64,000 nucleotides of DNA, taken from NCBI RefSeq assembly GCF_000308635.1, contig NZ_BAGD01000118.1:18340-82339 (forward strand), written 5' to 3'. Under the pieces are notes generated by a model. That model was not told the origin of the DNA. It did no database searches and saw nothing but the letters and a program-made list of their open reading frames with translations. The position numbers and the translations under genes were made by a program. Position 1 is the first letter of the stretch, and each line of letters opens with the position of its first letter. Origin of the DNA: Nocardia otitidiscaviarum NBRC 14405. Its GTDB lineage: Bacteria > Actinomycetota > Actinomycetes > Mycobacteriales > Mycobacteriaceae. Positions 16,216-22,634 of the stretch are shown piece after piece.

Positions 16216-16353
16216 CTAGTACATCAGCATCTGCACCAAGAGTGCGGCTGCAAGCAGTGCTGACAGCCGAACGCGAAGGACGACAAGGACCTTGGTTCCG
16301 GACATCCGGGCCAGGGTCTTTGCCTTGTCGCGATGCTTACGCTTCCTCGACAT
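16216..16353 (-). CDS. 45-residue basic single-span membrane peptide
   Basis: An ATG at 16353 preceded by a good Shine-Dalgarno (AAAGGTGG, 8 nt away) opens a 45-codon frame. The product starts with a strongly basic head, MSRKRKHRDKAKTLARMSG, followed by a hydrophobic helix VRLSALLAAALLVQMLMY to the C-terminus. It is followed by its own terminator. The layout (start signal, terminator, amphipathic design) argues for a real gene. Function unknown; small membrane toxins and regulators of element transfer have this design, but that is only a possibility. Confidence 0.6.
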   Translation of the reverse strand: MSRKRKHRDKAKTLARMSGTKVLVVLRVRLSALLAAALLVQMLMY

Positions 16354-16568
16354 CGTTGCTTCCACCTTTCTTATCCGGACAGCGGCACCTCTGCTGGTGT
16401 CGCTGCCTGGACAAGGAAGGTGGTTCTCCGATCATCCCGTTGCCGGGAGATCGGTTCGCAGACAATAGTACTCGATCGCAACGCTTCGTCTGTACAAGCA
16501 GCCGAACCAGCAGGTCAACAGCCGATCATGGGCGACGCACCAAGGGCATCAGAGGCTTTCACTGACAG

Positions 16569-17207
16569 TCACCCCGCACTGATTTGAAACACGCCACCAC
16601 AGCTGCCGCAACAGATCGGTCCCACCTCATAGGTGCTACGGGAGACGCGGATCTTGCGCCCGCAATCGCATTCGGCGGACAGGCCGTTGTTGTTCGATGT
16701 CCTGCCACCGCGACGCTCGGGTTCACGACGGCGGTAGGCCACAAGCGCGAGGTTAAGCTCTTCCAACTCGCTGTCGTAGCGTCTGGTGGTGGCGTCCGGC
16801 ACGGTGGTGAGTGACCAGCCGAGTTTCGGGTGTTGCGCAAGGTACAGTCCAAGCTCTTCGCCGAGGGCACGGTATCGCTGGTTGTGCCAACGACCTTGGC
16901 GGCTGGTGTCTTTGATCCCGCGCGTGACCGCGATGCCGTGCGCGGCCTCATGGAGAAGGGTTCCGAGAACATCGGTCGCGCCGCGTTGGAGTCCTTCGCC
17001 ACCGATGAACAGCTCATGGAGTTCATATTCGCCGCGTATCCAGCGGTGTGGCGCAAAGTGTCCGAGAGTGAGCCCGTTACCGCTCATCGATCCGGAGCCA
17101 ACGGTCAGCACTGCGTCAGGCACGTCGGAGTGCAGGTGGCGGATTTTCACCCACGTGGTTTCGAGGGCGGAGACGAGCAGGCCCGTGATGGTGTCGGAGT
17201 CGGTCAT
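16569..17207 (-). CDS. HEXXH zinc-metalloprotease-like protein with C-terminal zinc ribbon (SprT-like)
   Basis: 212 residues. It carries LLHEAAHGIAVTRGIKD (HEAAH at residues 86-90), the zincin active-site helix, followed by RWHNQRYRALGEELGL, a layout like SprT-type proteases that often act on DNA-protein complexes. The C-terminus has a Cys cluster (CDCGRKIRVS, then CCGSCGGVF) that can bind zinc. The ATG at 17207 is taken as start; TTG 17249 lies inside an operator palindrome. In the element it could process a DNA-bound replication or transfer protein, which is inference. Confidence 0.72.
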   Translation of the reverse strand: MTDSDTITGLLVSALETTWVKIRHLHSDVPDAVLTVGSGSMSGNGLTLGHFAPHRWIRGEYELHELFIGGEGLQRGATDVLGTLLHEAAHGIAVTRGIKDTSRQGRWHNQRYRALGEELGLYLAQHPKLGWSLTTVPDATTRRYDSELEELNLALVAYRRREPERRGGRTSNNNGLSAECDCGRKIRVSRSTYEVGPICCGSCGGVFQISAG

Positions 17208-17231
17208 GGTGTCCGAAAGCCCTTCCGGGAC

Positions 17232-17325
17232 TTGACACGTACGTGTCAACGGGACCGGGCTCGACGCACGTGCCCAAAGTTGGGCACCTGATGGTGCCTG
17301 CCGGGTGTTGACACGTACGTGTCAA
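17232..17325. promoter_or_regulatory. Operator cluster upstream of the HEXXH gene
   Basis: Two perfect copies of the 18-bp palindrome TTGACACGTACGTGTCAA (17232-17249 and 17308-17325) are 76 bp apart. Between them are two shorter dyads, GCCCAA-AG-TTGGGC (17272-17285) and GGCACC-TGAT-GGTGCC (17283-17298). This is a strong candidate binding region for an element-encoded regulator. Confidence 0.7.
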
Positions 17326-17350
17326 TGAATGGGGTACCGGCGGGACCGTG

Positions 17351-17593
17351 GATTCCCTGGGCGCGCGCCGCGTTCCCGCCGGGGCAGGCCCGGTGGCCTG
17401 CCCGCTCCGCCTGCCCTTCGTGCCGCAGGAACCGAGGATGTGCGGCAACGCGCCGGGCGTGCGCGGGCGAATTCCGCTGCACCTCACCGTGGCCGGAGTC
17501 GCCGGGCCGTAGGCAGAATTCGTTCGCGCCGGGCGCGGGGCCGCACATCCTTGGGGGCGGCGCGATTACACTGCGGCGCGCGCCCAGGGAATC
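17351..17593. repeat. Large inverted-repeat structure, three-way-junction type
   Basis: A perfect 21-bp inverted repeat (17351-17371 with 17573-17593) encloses two branches: a short hairpin GGCAGGCC-CGGT-GGCCTGCC (about 17384-17403) and a long imperfect stem whose outer arms are 17432-17446 and 17540-17554 (14 of 15 paired) and whose inner arms are CGAATTC/GAATTCG (17468-17474, 17516-17522). No protein frame explains this. Candidate origin or structured RNA. Confidence 0.7.
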
Positions 17594-17871
17594 TGCTCCG
17601 GACCGAGGCCATCTCCGGGCAGTGGCGTACTCCCCACCGCAGCAGTCACGACCGACCGGGCCACTCCGCGCCGTCGCCGTTCATGCCGGACGTCACCATC
17701 TCGCCGACGCTCCGGACGTCACCATGTACGCCACCGCCGCGACCGCACCCACTTCTACGTAACCCACTACCCGACCGCAGCCGACGCATCCATACCAATC
17801 TCTCGCACTGATAACCAAACTATTGCTCTTACAACGTTTCTCGCTCCCACCGCCTCTGATCTCTCCTATTT

Positions 17872-17936
17872 CTGTTTCTCGTCAGGGACACCAAATGCCA
17901 CCGAAGGGGGTTTTTGGTGTCCCTGACGAGAAACAG
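17872..17936. repeat. Perfect 24-bp stem hairpin
   Basis: Arms 17872-17895 and 17913-17936 are perfectly complementary over 24 bp with a 17-nt loop (17896-17912). There is no following T-run on either strand, so it is not a simple terminator. It lies in the gene-free part of the element. Confidence 0.8.
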
Positions 17937-18011
17937 ACCACCTAGGTCGAACATGCTGGTCAGGGCGGGGGGAGCGGGAAACGGACCGTAAAACTCGTCT
18001 ACTGACCTTGT

Positions 18012-18128
18012 CGGGTTTTGGTTGGGTTTTGCAGAGGTAGACACAGGTTTTGTGGAGGCTGCACAGTGGTTCTCCGGGGTTTCTCCGCTCGCTAGACCAG
18101 GTTTGTGCGACCGCTGGACAGGGTTTGG
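18012..18128 (+). repeat. Helically phased GGTTT boxes, iteron-like array
   Basis: GGTTTT/GGTTTG/GGTTTC boxes begin at 18014, 18025, 18046, 18078, 18100 and 18122. The spacings are 11, 21, 32, 22 and 22 bp, all near whole multiples of one helical turn, so all boxes face the same side of the DNA. This suggests a cooperative binding array, for example for a replication initiator. Confidence 0.55.
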
Positions 18129-18353
18129 ACGCCTGTTTTCCGGGGGCTTTACAGTTGATCTTGGCGGTCCGTTTAGCGCCGGTCGTCCCGCAAGATCGGG
18201 GCGCGGCGTGACCCGAAGGTTGCGAGATTCGTTCTGTCCTGCTTCCCGATGCGCAGGAGACACGGCACGGCGGGCTGACTCGTCCGGCGCTCGTCGGCAG
18301 TCGACCGGGGGTCTCGGCGGCGCAGTAGCGGGGCGTGGGCGCTGGATGGTACG

Positions 18354-18488
18354 GGTGCCACCCCTACCGATTCCAGGGTCCGCGCGCCCCCTCGACCGAA
18401 TTTCCCGCGCAGGCCGGTGCTCTCCGTCCGGCCCGGTGACGGAAATTCGGCCGGCGCGTCCCCCGGAATCGGTAGATTCTGCGGCACC
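18354..18488. repeat. Long imperfect palindrome at the right end of the gene-free segment
   Basis: Nested complementary arms around a centre near 18421: GGTGCC/GGCACC (18354-18359, 18483-18488), CTACCGATTCC/GGAATCGGTAG (18364-18374, 18465-18475), CCGAATTTCC/GGAAATTCGG (18396-18405, 18441-18450), and GGCCGG/CCGGCC near the tip. Together about 27 exact pairs. The segment 17330-18575 as a whole has no gene I can support. Confidence 0.7.
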
Positions 18489-18575
18489 CACGGCGGGCCG
18501 ATGAGCGGGCAGGGCGAGCCTGCCCGCCTCGGGACGCACCCCCGCCCCGCTACTCCTGTCCAGTTTTGCAATCGA

Positions 18576-19394
18576 TCAGTGCATGTGGGCGACGACGACG
18601 GTTTTGTCGTCATGCTGCTTTGCGCGCGGCACCGTTCTTCCCTCGGGATCGACCTCGGTTTCCCACCGATGGAGACGTTCGAGAAGTCCTGCTAGTTCGG
18701 CGCTGTCCATTCTGGCGATGTCCTGCCATCGGATTTCGAGGGGTTCGAGCAAGTCCGTCACGCCGTCCGTGGCTATCGCGAACCATGCCAAGTCAGCTGC
18801 GGGCAATGTCGTGGTCACCGCATGTCGTGCTGCTTCCGGATCGGTGGAAGCTATCCAGTACCCGCCCGGTCGATTCCGTAGACGGCGCTGCCCCTGCTGG
18901 AGTTCTGCCAGCAGTTTTCGGTGCTGGTCAGTGAAGCCGCAGCCATGTTGGAGCCTTGATCGGTACTCCGCGGACTGTGGTAGGCCAAGGTGTTCCAACC
19001 GGTCGTCGGAGTAGAACTCTTGAGACCCATTGTGGTAGCCGAGAACAACCGTGCTGTCGCCCAGAACGAACAGATCGACCAGTCCCTCGGCACGCTGCCT
19101 GACCATCGCGACAGTGGATGACGGCATGTTCCGCGATCCGGATGTGAGATCGAGCGCGGTGACGGTCTCACGCAACGCGCATTCGAAAATGTCTGGCAGG
19201 GAGGGGGATTCATTACTCCTGTTCGCGATGGAATGCCCGAGGTGTTCGGCGTATACGCCACCGGAGATCTTGTGCGCAACACCATGGTTCGTTGCGCCGT
19301 CCAGAACGATCACGGAGTTGTCCGTGACCATGAACCTATCGTCGTCGGACTTGGCGGGAAGTTGCGCTGATGCGATCCGAGAGAACATCACCAT
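18576..19394 (-). CDS. PP2C-type Ser/Thr protein phosphatase, element-borne
   Basis: 272 residues with the PP2C metal-binding motifs in order: SVIVLDGATNHG (Asp32-Gly33), STVAMVRQRA, VLGDSTVVLGY, WFAIATDGVTDLLE (second metal Asp) and KQHDDKTVVVAHMH at the C-terminus. The early acidic KSDDDRF also fits. It should be a cytoplasmic Mn/Mg-dependent phosphatase. Its start overlaps the end of the upstream HTH gene by 7 bp (translational coupling), so the two probably act as a unit. No partner kinase is in the element. Confidence 0.82.
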   Translation of the reverse strand: MVMFSRIASAQLPAKSDDDRFMVTDNSVIVLDGATNHGVAHKISGGVYAEHLGHSIANRSNESPSLPDIFECALRETVTALDLTSGSRNMPSSTVAMVRQRAEGLVDLFVLGDSTVVLGYHNGSQEFYSDDRLEHLGLPQSAEYRSRLQHGCGFTDQHRKLLAELQQGQRRLRNRPGGYWIASTDPEAARHAVTTTLPAADLAWFAIATDGVTDLLEPLEIRWQDIARMDSAELAGLLERLHRWETEVDPEGRTVPRAKQHDDKTVVVAHMH

Positions 19395-20224
19395 GCATAC
19401 GGCCCCGCGACTAATCGGCTGTTCTTTATCGCGAGGTTCTCATCGAAGTCGCAGTGGACCACCCCGCTAACCGACTTGTTCTCGTGGCCGCCGAAAACCT
19501 TCGCCAGGTTCGTTTCAAGCCAGTGCGCGACACCCAGCGAACCAATGCTCATGATGCCCGCGATGTGCACGACGACGCGGTTACCCAATAGATGGCGGCC
19601 GAAGTAGCCGACATCGGACCGGATGGTCGAATCGCGACGGAACGGTGAGTCGAACCTCTCCCCTGTTCGATCGACGGTGATCCACCATCGGTCGTCCATC
19701 CGGGCGAAGTCCAAGTAGGGATCGTGAGCCAGGAGCGTGCGAGCGACAGGCGCTGACTTCGGCCCGCAGATTATGACCGCATCACCTGCTGGCACTTCCT
19801 GGCAGTCGGGCTCGATCGCAAGTTTCATCGTGGCCAGTGCCAATCGACTCAGCGTCGCCTCAATGGATGACTGCGCTGCGGTGTCCGAAGCGTCGAAGAA
19901 GGTCCGCTCACGACCGTCTTCGAAGCCGTACCGGCGCGGGATGCCGACTGCCACCGGTCCGACACCGAAGAATGCCCGTTCCGGGTCCGGGGCTGAACTT
20001 CGGATCTGGGTGATTCGCCCCTTGGTGATGCCCAGTTCGCTCGCGATCTCGGTGTAGTTCAACCCCAGGTACCGATGTGCCTCATCGATGGAAGCTCTGC
20101 GTAGGCGTGCAAGCTCCGCCGCGCGTTGCTGGTAGAGCGTGATGAGTTCGGTTGCGCGCCGACCACGCCGCAGTGGGTCGGGGTCGCGGCGGACCGCTTC
20201 GAACTCATCGTCGCTAGGGTTCAC
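19388..20224 (-). CDS. HTH protein with a conserved-looking C-terminal domain of unknown function
   Basis: 278 residues. The N-terminal quarter holds a helical region (ITLYQQRAAELARLRRASIDEA) and a sigma/XRE-like helix-turn-helix, NYTEIASELGITKGRITQIR. The larger C-terminal domain has strand-loop patterns VIICGPKSAPVARTLLAHDP, WITVDRTGERFDSP and VVVHIAGIMSIGSLGVAHWL, suggestive of an alpha/beta ligand-binding domain. I do not recognise the family with certainty. The GTG at 20224 faces a repeat-rich intergenic region. It is coupled to the PP2C gene; a phospho-regulated sensor-regulator is the simplest reading. Confidence 0.72.
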   Translation of the reverse strand: MNPSDDEFEAVRRDPDPLRRGRRATELITLYQQRAAELARLRRASIDEAHRYLGLNYTEIASELGITKGRITQIRSSAPDPERAFFGVGPVAVGIPRRYGFEDGRERTFFDASDTAAQSSIEATLSRLALATMKLAIEPDCQEVPAGDAVIICGPKSAPVARTLLAHDPYLDFARMDDRWWITVDRTGERFDSPFRRDSTIRSDVGYFGRHLLGNRVVVHIAGIMSIGSLGVAHWLETNLAKVFGGHENKSVSGVVHCDFDENLAIKNSRLVAGPYAW

Positions 20225-20472
20225 AGGCTCAGTTTAGGGGGTATTGACTCACGCCAGCAGGTGCGCCTACCCTGTGGTTTATACCACTAAATCGACATCG
20301 GACAACTTGGCAACGTTGGTTTAGGGGTATAAATCGACGCTCGTTCGAACGAGCCTGCGTCGAAAGGTGAAGGCTCCCCGGCGATTCGCGTCGACGGGGA
20401 GCCCGTAACCGAAGCGGTAGCCGCCGCTTCGATCATTTATCCACTTCAGAGACGTTAGGAACCACTGAAGCA
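20225..20472. promoter_or_regulatory. Divergent regulatory region of the element
   Basis: It holds repeated TTTAGGGG(G)TAT boxes (20233-20244 and 20320-20330), GTGGT-N4-ACCAC (20274-20287), a perfect 16-bp palindrome GCTCGTTCGAACGAGC (20339-20354), and two hairpins in the presumed leader of the rightward operon (20372-20403 and 20410-20431). TATAAA at 20328-20333 is a plausible rightward -10 box. Confidence 0.55.
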
Positions 20473-21033
20473 ATGTCTATCGTAGTAGACCAACCCCAAG
20501 GTTCGGCAGCGCTGAGCAGCGACGGTGCCGGTACCCCGAACGTTCGGCTGGCGGCCGTGATGGGTGGGCTGCGGCTCAGTAATCACGGTCTGGCACGGCG
20601 GATGCGCGATGCGAGTCGTCTGGACGGCGGCAAGCCGCTGTCGACCACGAACACTCATATCGCGAAATACGTTGCGGGCATCCACCGTCCGACACCGCGC
20701 ACGTGTCAGGTGATGTTGAACGTGCTCTCGCAGCTGGCGAACAACTCATTCGCTCCGGCCGATATCGGCTACCCAGATGTGGTGCTGGAGTTCGATCCCG
20801 AGGCCAAGGATCTGTCCGGGGTCTTCTTCCCGCCCCGGTTCACCTTCGCCGGGGTCTGCATTTGGTGCCATCGGCGCGGCTGCAATGACCGGCGCTGCCG
20901 CGATCGGCACCGTGCGGTGGAGTGGGCGGTGTGCTCGCTGTGCGACGGCGCGGCGCTGGAATGCACCTGCACCTTCGGCATGGTCGCGATCACACCCACC
21001 TTGGTGACCACAGTCAAGGAGGTCTCCCGATGA
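20473..21033 (+). CDS. HTH/zinc-ribbon protein, copy 1
   Basis: 186 residues. The N-terminal half contains an XRE-like region (VRLAAVMGGLRLSNHGLARRM, then THIAKYVAGIHRPTPRTCQVM). After LSGVFFPPRFTFAGVCIWC comes a Cys-rich module: CIWC, RRGCNDRRC, a DRHRAVEW helix, CSLCDG and CTCTFG, able to bind two zinc ions. The next gene encodes a clear paralogue. The Shine-Dalgarno is weak; the leader has hairpins. Likely a DNA-binding regulator or replication accessory of the element. Confidence 0.72.
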   Translation: MSIVVDQPQGSAALSSDGAGTPNVRLAAVMGGLRLSNHGLARRMRDASRLDGGKPLSTTNTHIAKYVAGIHRPTPRTCQVMLNVLSQLANNSFAPADIGYPDVVLEFDPEAKDLSGVFFPPRFTFAGVCIWCHRRGCNDRRCRDRHRAVEWAVCSLCDGAALECTCTFGMVAITPTLVTTVKEVSR

Positions 21034-21596
21034 CCACCCTCGAACGCTCATCGGCCGAATCTCGTACCGGCGGCACCTACACGCCGAATACGCAGCTCAC
21101 GACGGTCCTGGATAACTTGCGGCTGTCGAACAAGGGTCTCGCGCGCCTCATGTGGAAGGTCAGTCGCGAGGACGGCGGGGAGCCGGTGTCGCCGGACGGC
21201 AGCACCATCGCCCGCTACAAGTCCGGGCAGCACCAACCCTCGGTGCGGTCGTGTCAGGTGATGGTGAAGGTGCTCGAACAGCTCACCGGTCATCCCGTCA
21301 GCCCCGCCGATATCGGATACTCGGAGCAAGAACTATCGCTGGCCACCTTCGCCTACGACCGTCACGATCTGTCGGGCGTCTTCTTCCCGTCGCGCCTGAC
21401 CTTCGCCGGGGTGTGCATCTGGTGCCAGCACCGAGGCTGCACCAGCGAGCGCTGCAACCAGCGGCACCTGGCATCGCGCTGGCTGGTCTGCCCGACCTGC
21501 GACGGCGCGGGCATCGGCTGCGACTGCACCTTCGGCATGGTGATGGCCACGCCCGCGGCGACCACCGCCCCGCGGCTGAAGGTGGTGTCGCGATGA
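21030..21596 (+). CDS. HTH/zinc-ribbon protein, copy 2 (tandem paralogue)
   Basis: 188 residues, same architecture as the preceding protein: TVLDNLRLSNKGLARLMWKVS and TIARYKSGQHQPSVRSCQVM for the HTH part, LSGVFFPSRLTFAGVCIWC leading into the zinc module CIWC, RGCTSERC, CPTCDG, CDCTFG. All zinc-module cysteines are kept in both copies while the linker diverges. ATG overlaps the stop of copy 1 (ATGA), and its own stop overlaps the next ATG. Tandem duplication with divergence suggests heterodimers or two distinct DNA targets. Confidence 0.72.
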   Translation: MTTLERSSAESRTGGTYTPNTQLTTVLDNLRLSNKGLARLMWKVSREDGGEPVSPDGSTIARYKSGQHQPSVRSCQVMVKVLEQLTGHPVSPADIGYSEQELSLATFAYDRHDLSGVFFPSRLTFAGVCIWCQHRGCTSERCNQRHLASRWLVCPTCDGAGIGCDCTFGMVMATPAATTAPRLKVVSR

Positions 21597-22342
21597 CCGA
21601 GCAGACCACGATGCCGGAGATCCGGCTCCAGGGCTATGACAACCTGTGGATGGAATGGATCACCCAGCAGTACGGGGTGCCGCTCTCATTGATCGGCCGC
21701 GTCACCGGCATGCGCACCGACCGGCTGTATCGCATGGTCAAACGGTGGCAGCTCAAGGGCCGCATGCATGTCAGCCGCGTCGACTACGGAGCCCCTGGGC
21801 CATGGCGCACGTCGTTCTTCGACGCTCCCGACACCGCGCCCCAAGGGCCGCTGTGGGTCTACCCGACCCGCGAAACCGCCTGGGGCATGCTCGAATTCGA
21901 TCCCGGTGAATGGGAGCCGAAAGCGTACACCGCCGCGCACCTGACGGCGGTCGCCCACCTGCGCTACGCGCTGGGCGGGCTGGAGACCGATCCCGACTAC
22001 TGGACCAGCGAACGGCTGCTCCGGCGTCGGATCGCACCGGATACCCACCCGCACGATGCCTGGATGCTCGACTTCGAGGACTTCGACAAGGTGTGGGGAA
22101 TCGAGGTCGAACTCTCGCTCAAGCGGGGCGGGGCACGGCTGGTCCGGTCCATGCGCACGGCGCTGGTCTCGGCCGACCGCAACGACCTGGCGGGCGTGCT
22201 GTACTTCGTGCGCGGCGACGCCCTACAGCGTGCGGTGCAGCGGGCCGCGCACACCCTGGCCCGCGAACAGGGGCTCGATCAGCTGCCGAACCTCAAAATC
22301 CATGACCTGGACTCGGTTCTGGTCGGCAAGGGGGTGGCCTGA
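21593..22342 (+). CDS. Replication-relaxation-type protein
   Basis: 249 residues. An N-terminal winged-helix pattern (WMEWITQQYGVPLSLIGRVTGM, RLYRMVKRWQLKGRM) is followed by PRETAWGML, HLTAVAHLRYAL, the W-SERLLRRR segment, HPHDAWMLD, the acidic strand VWGIEVELSLKRGG and VLYFVRGDALQRAV. This order, especially the HDAW...EVELS.K...LYF series, matches the plasmid replication-relaxation family (PF13814 type). It probably takes part in replication or copy control. It overlaps both neighbours by 4 or 1 bp. Confidence 0.65.
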   Translation: MTEQTTMPEIRLQGYDNLWMEWITQQYGVPLSLIGRVTGMRTDRLYRMVKRWQLKGRMHVSRVDYGAPGPWRTSFFDAPDTAPQGPLWVYPTRETAWGMLEFDPGEWEPKAYTAAHLTAVAHLRYALGGLETDPDYWTSERLLRRRIAPDTHPHDAWMLDFEDFDKVWGIEVELSLKRGGARLVRSMRTALVSADRNDLAGVLYFVRGDALQRAVQRAAHTLAREQGLDQLPNLKIHDLDSVLVGKGVA

Positions 22343-22431
22343 TGCACCACCGCCGAATCCGAAGCGAGGTGTTCAATCCTGAACACCGCCCACCCCGCCG
22401 GCTAGTACGGCGCCGGACGGGGGTGGCCTGA
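22342..22431 (+). CDS. 29-codon micro-ORF bridging two genes
   Basis: ATG at 22342 overlaps the stop of the preceding gene (TGATG) and its own TGA overlaps the excisionase ATG (TGATG). The product, 29 residues, is strongly basic (starts MHHRRIRSEVF, ends RLVRRRTGVA). A 14-bp sequence GGGGTGGCCTGATG is repeated at both junctions (22331-22344 and 22420-22433). It may exist only to carry ribosomes to xis; a functional peptide is unproven. Confidence 0.35.
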   Translation: MHHRRIRSEVFNPEHRPPRRLVRRRTGVA

Positions 22432-22631
22432 TGGACCATGACCGCTACCTCCAGGCCAAGGACTGCGAGGAGTTGACCGGCATTCCCGCATCCACGTGGC
22501 GCTACTGGGCACACATCGGTTCCGGCCCCGCCAGTTTCAAGCTCGGCCGCCGCCGCGTATGGCGTCAGAGCACCATTCTGGCCTGGATCGCCGAACAGGA
22601 AGCCGCCACCAGCAGCGACGGGGCGGCCTGA
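22431..22631 (+). CDS. xis: Excisionase (Xis), MerR-like HTH
   Basis: 66 residues forming one winged helix: YLQAKDCEELTGIPASTWRYWAHIG, then the wing SFKLGRRRVWRQSTILAWIAEQE. This is the usual excisionase of actinobacterial integrative elements, directing the integrase toward excision by bending DNA at the att sites. It lies 3 bp upstream of the integrase gene and is coupled to it. Confidence 0.88.
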   Translation: MDHDRYLQAKDCEELTGIPASTWRYWAHIGSGPASFKLGRRRVWRQSTILAWIAEQEAATSSDGAA

Positions 22632-22634
22632 CCG

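Noticed and set aside
17319..17811. Two overlapping plus-strand frames right of the twin palindromes
   Set aside because: No ribosome site and Arg/Pro/Cys-rich random-looking products across the three-way-junction repeat.
17829..18539. 236-codon minus-strand frame in the element's structured region
   Set aside because: Pro/Arg-rich with no motif or start signal, and it runs through two hairpins and the phased GGTTT array.
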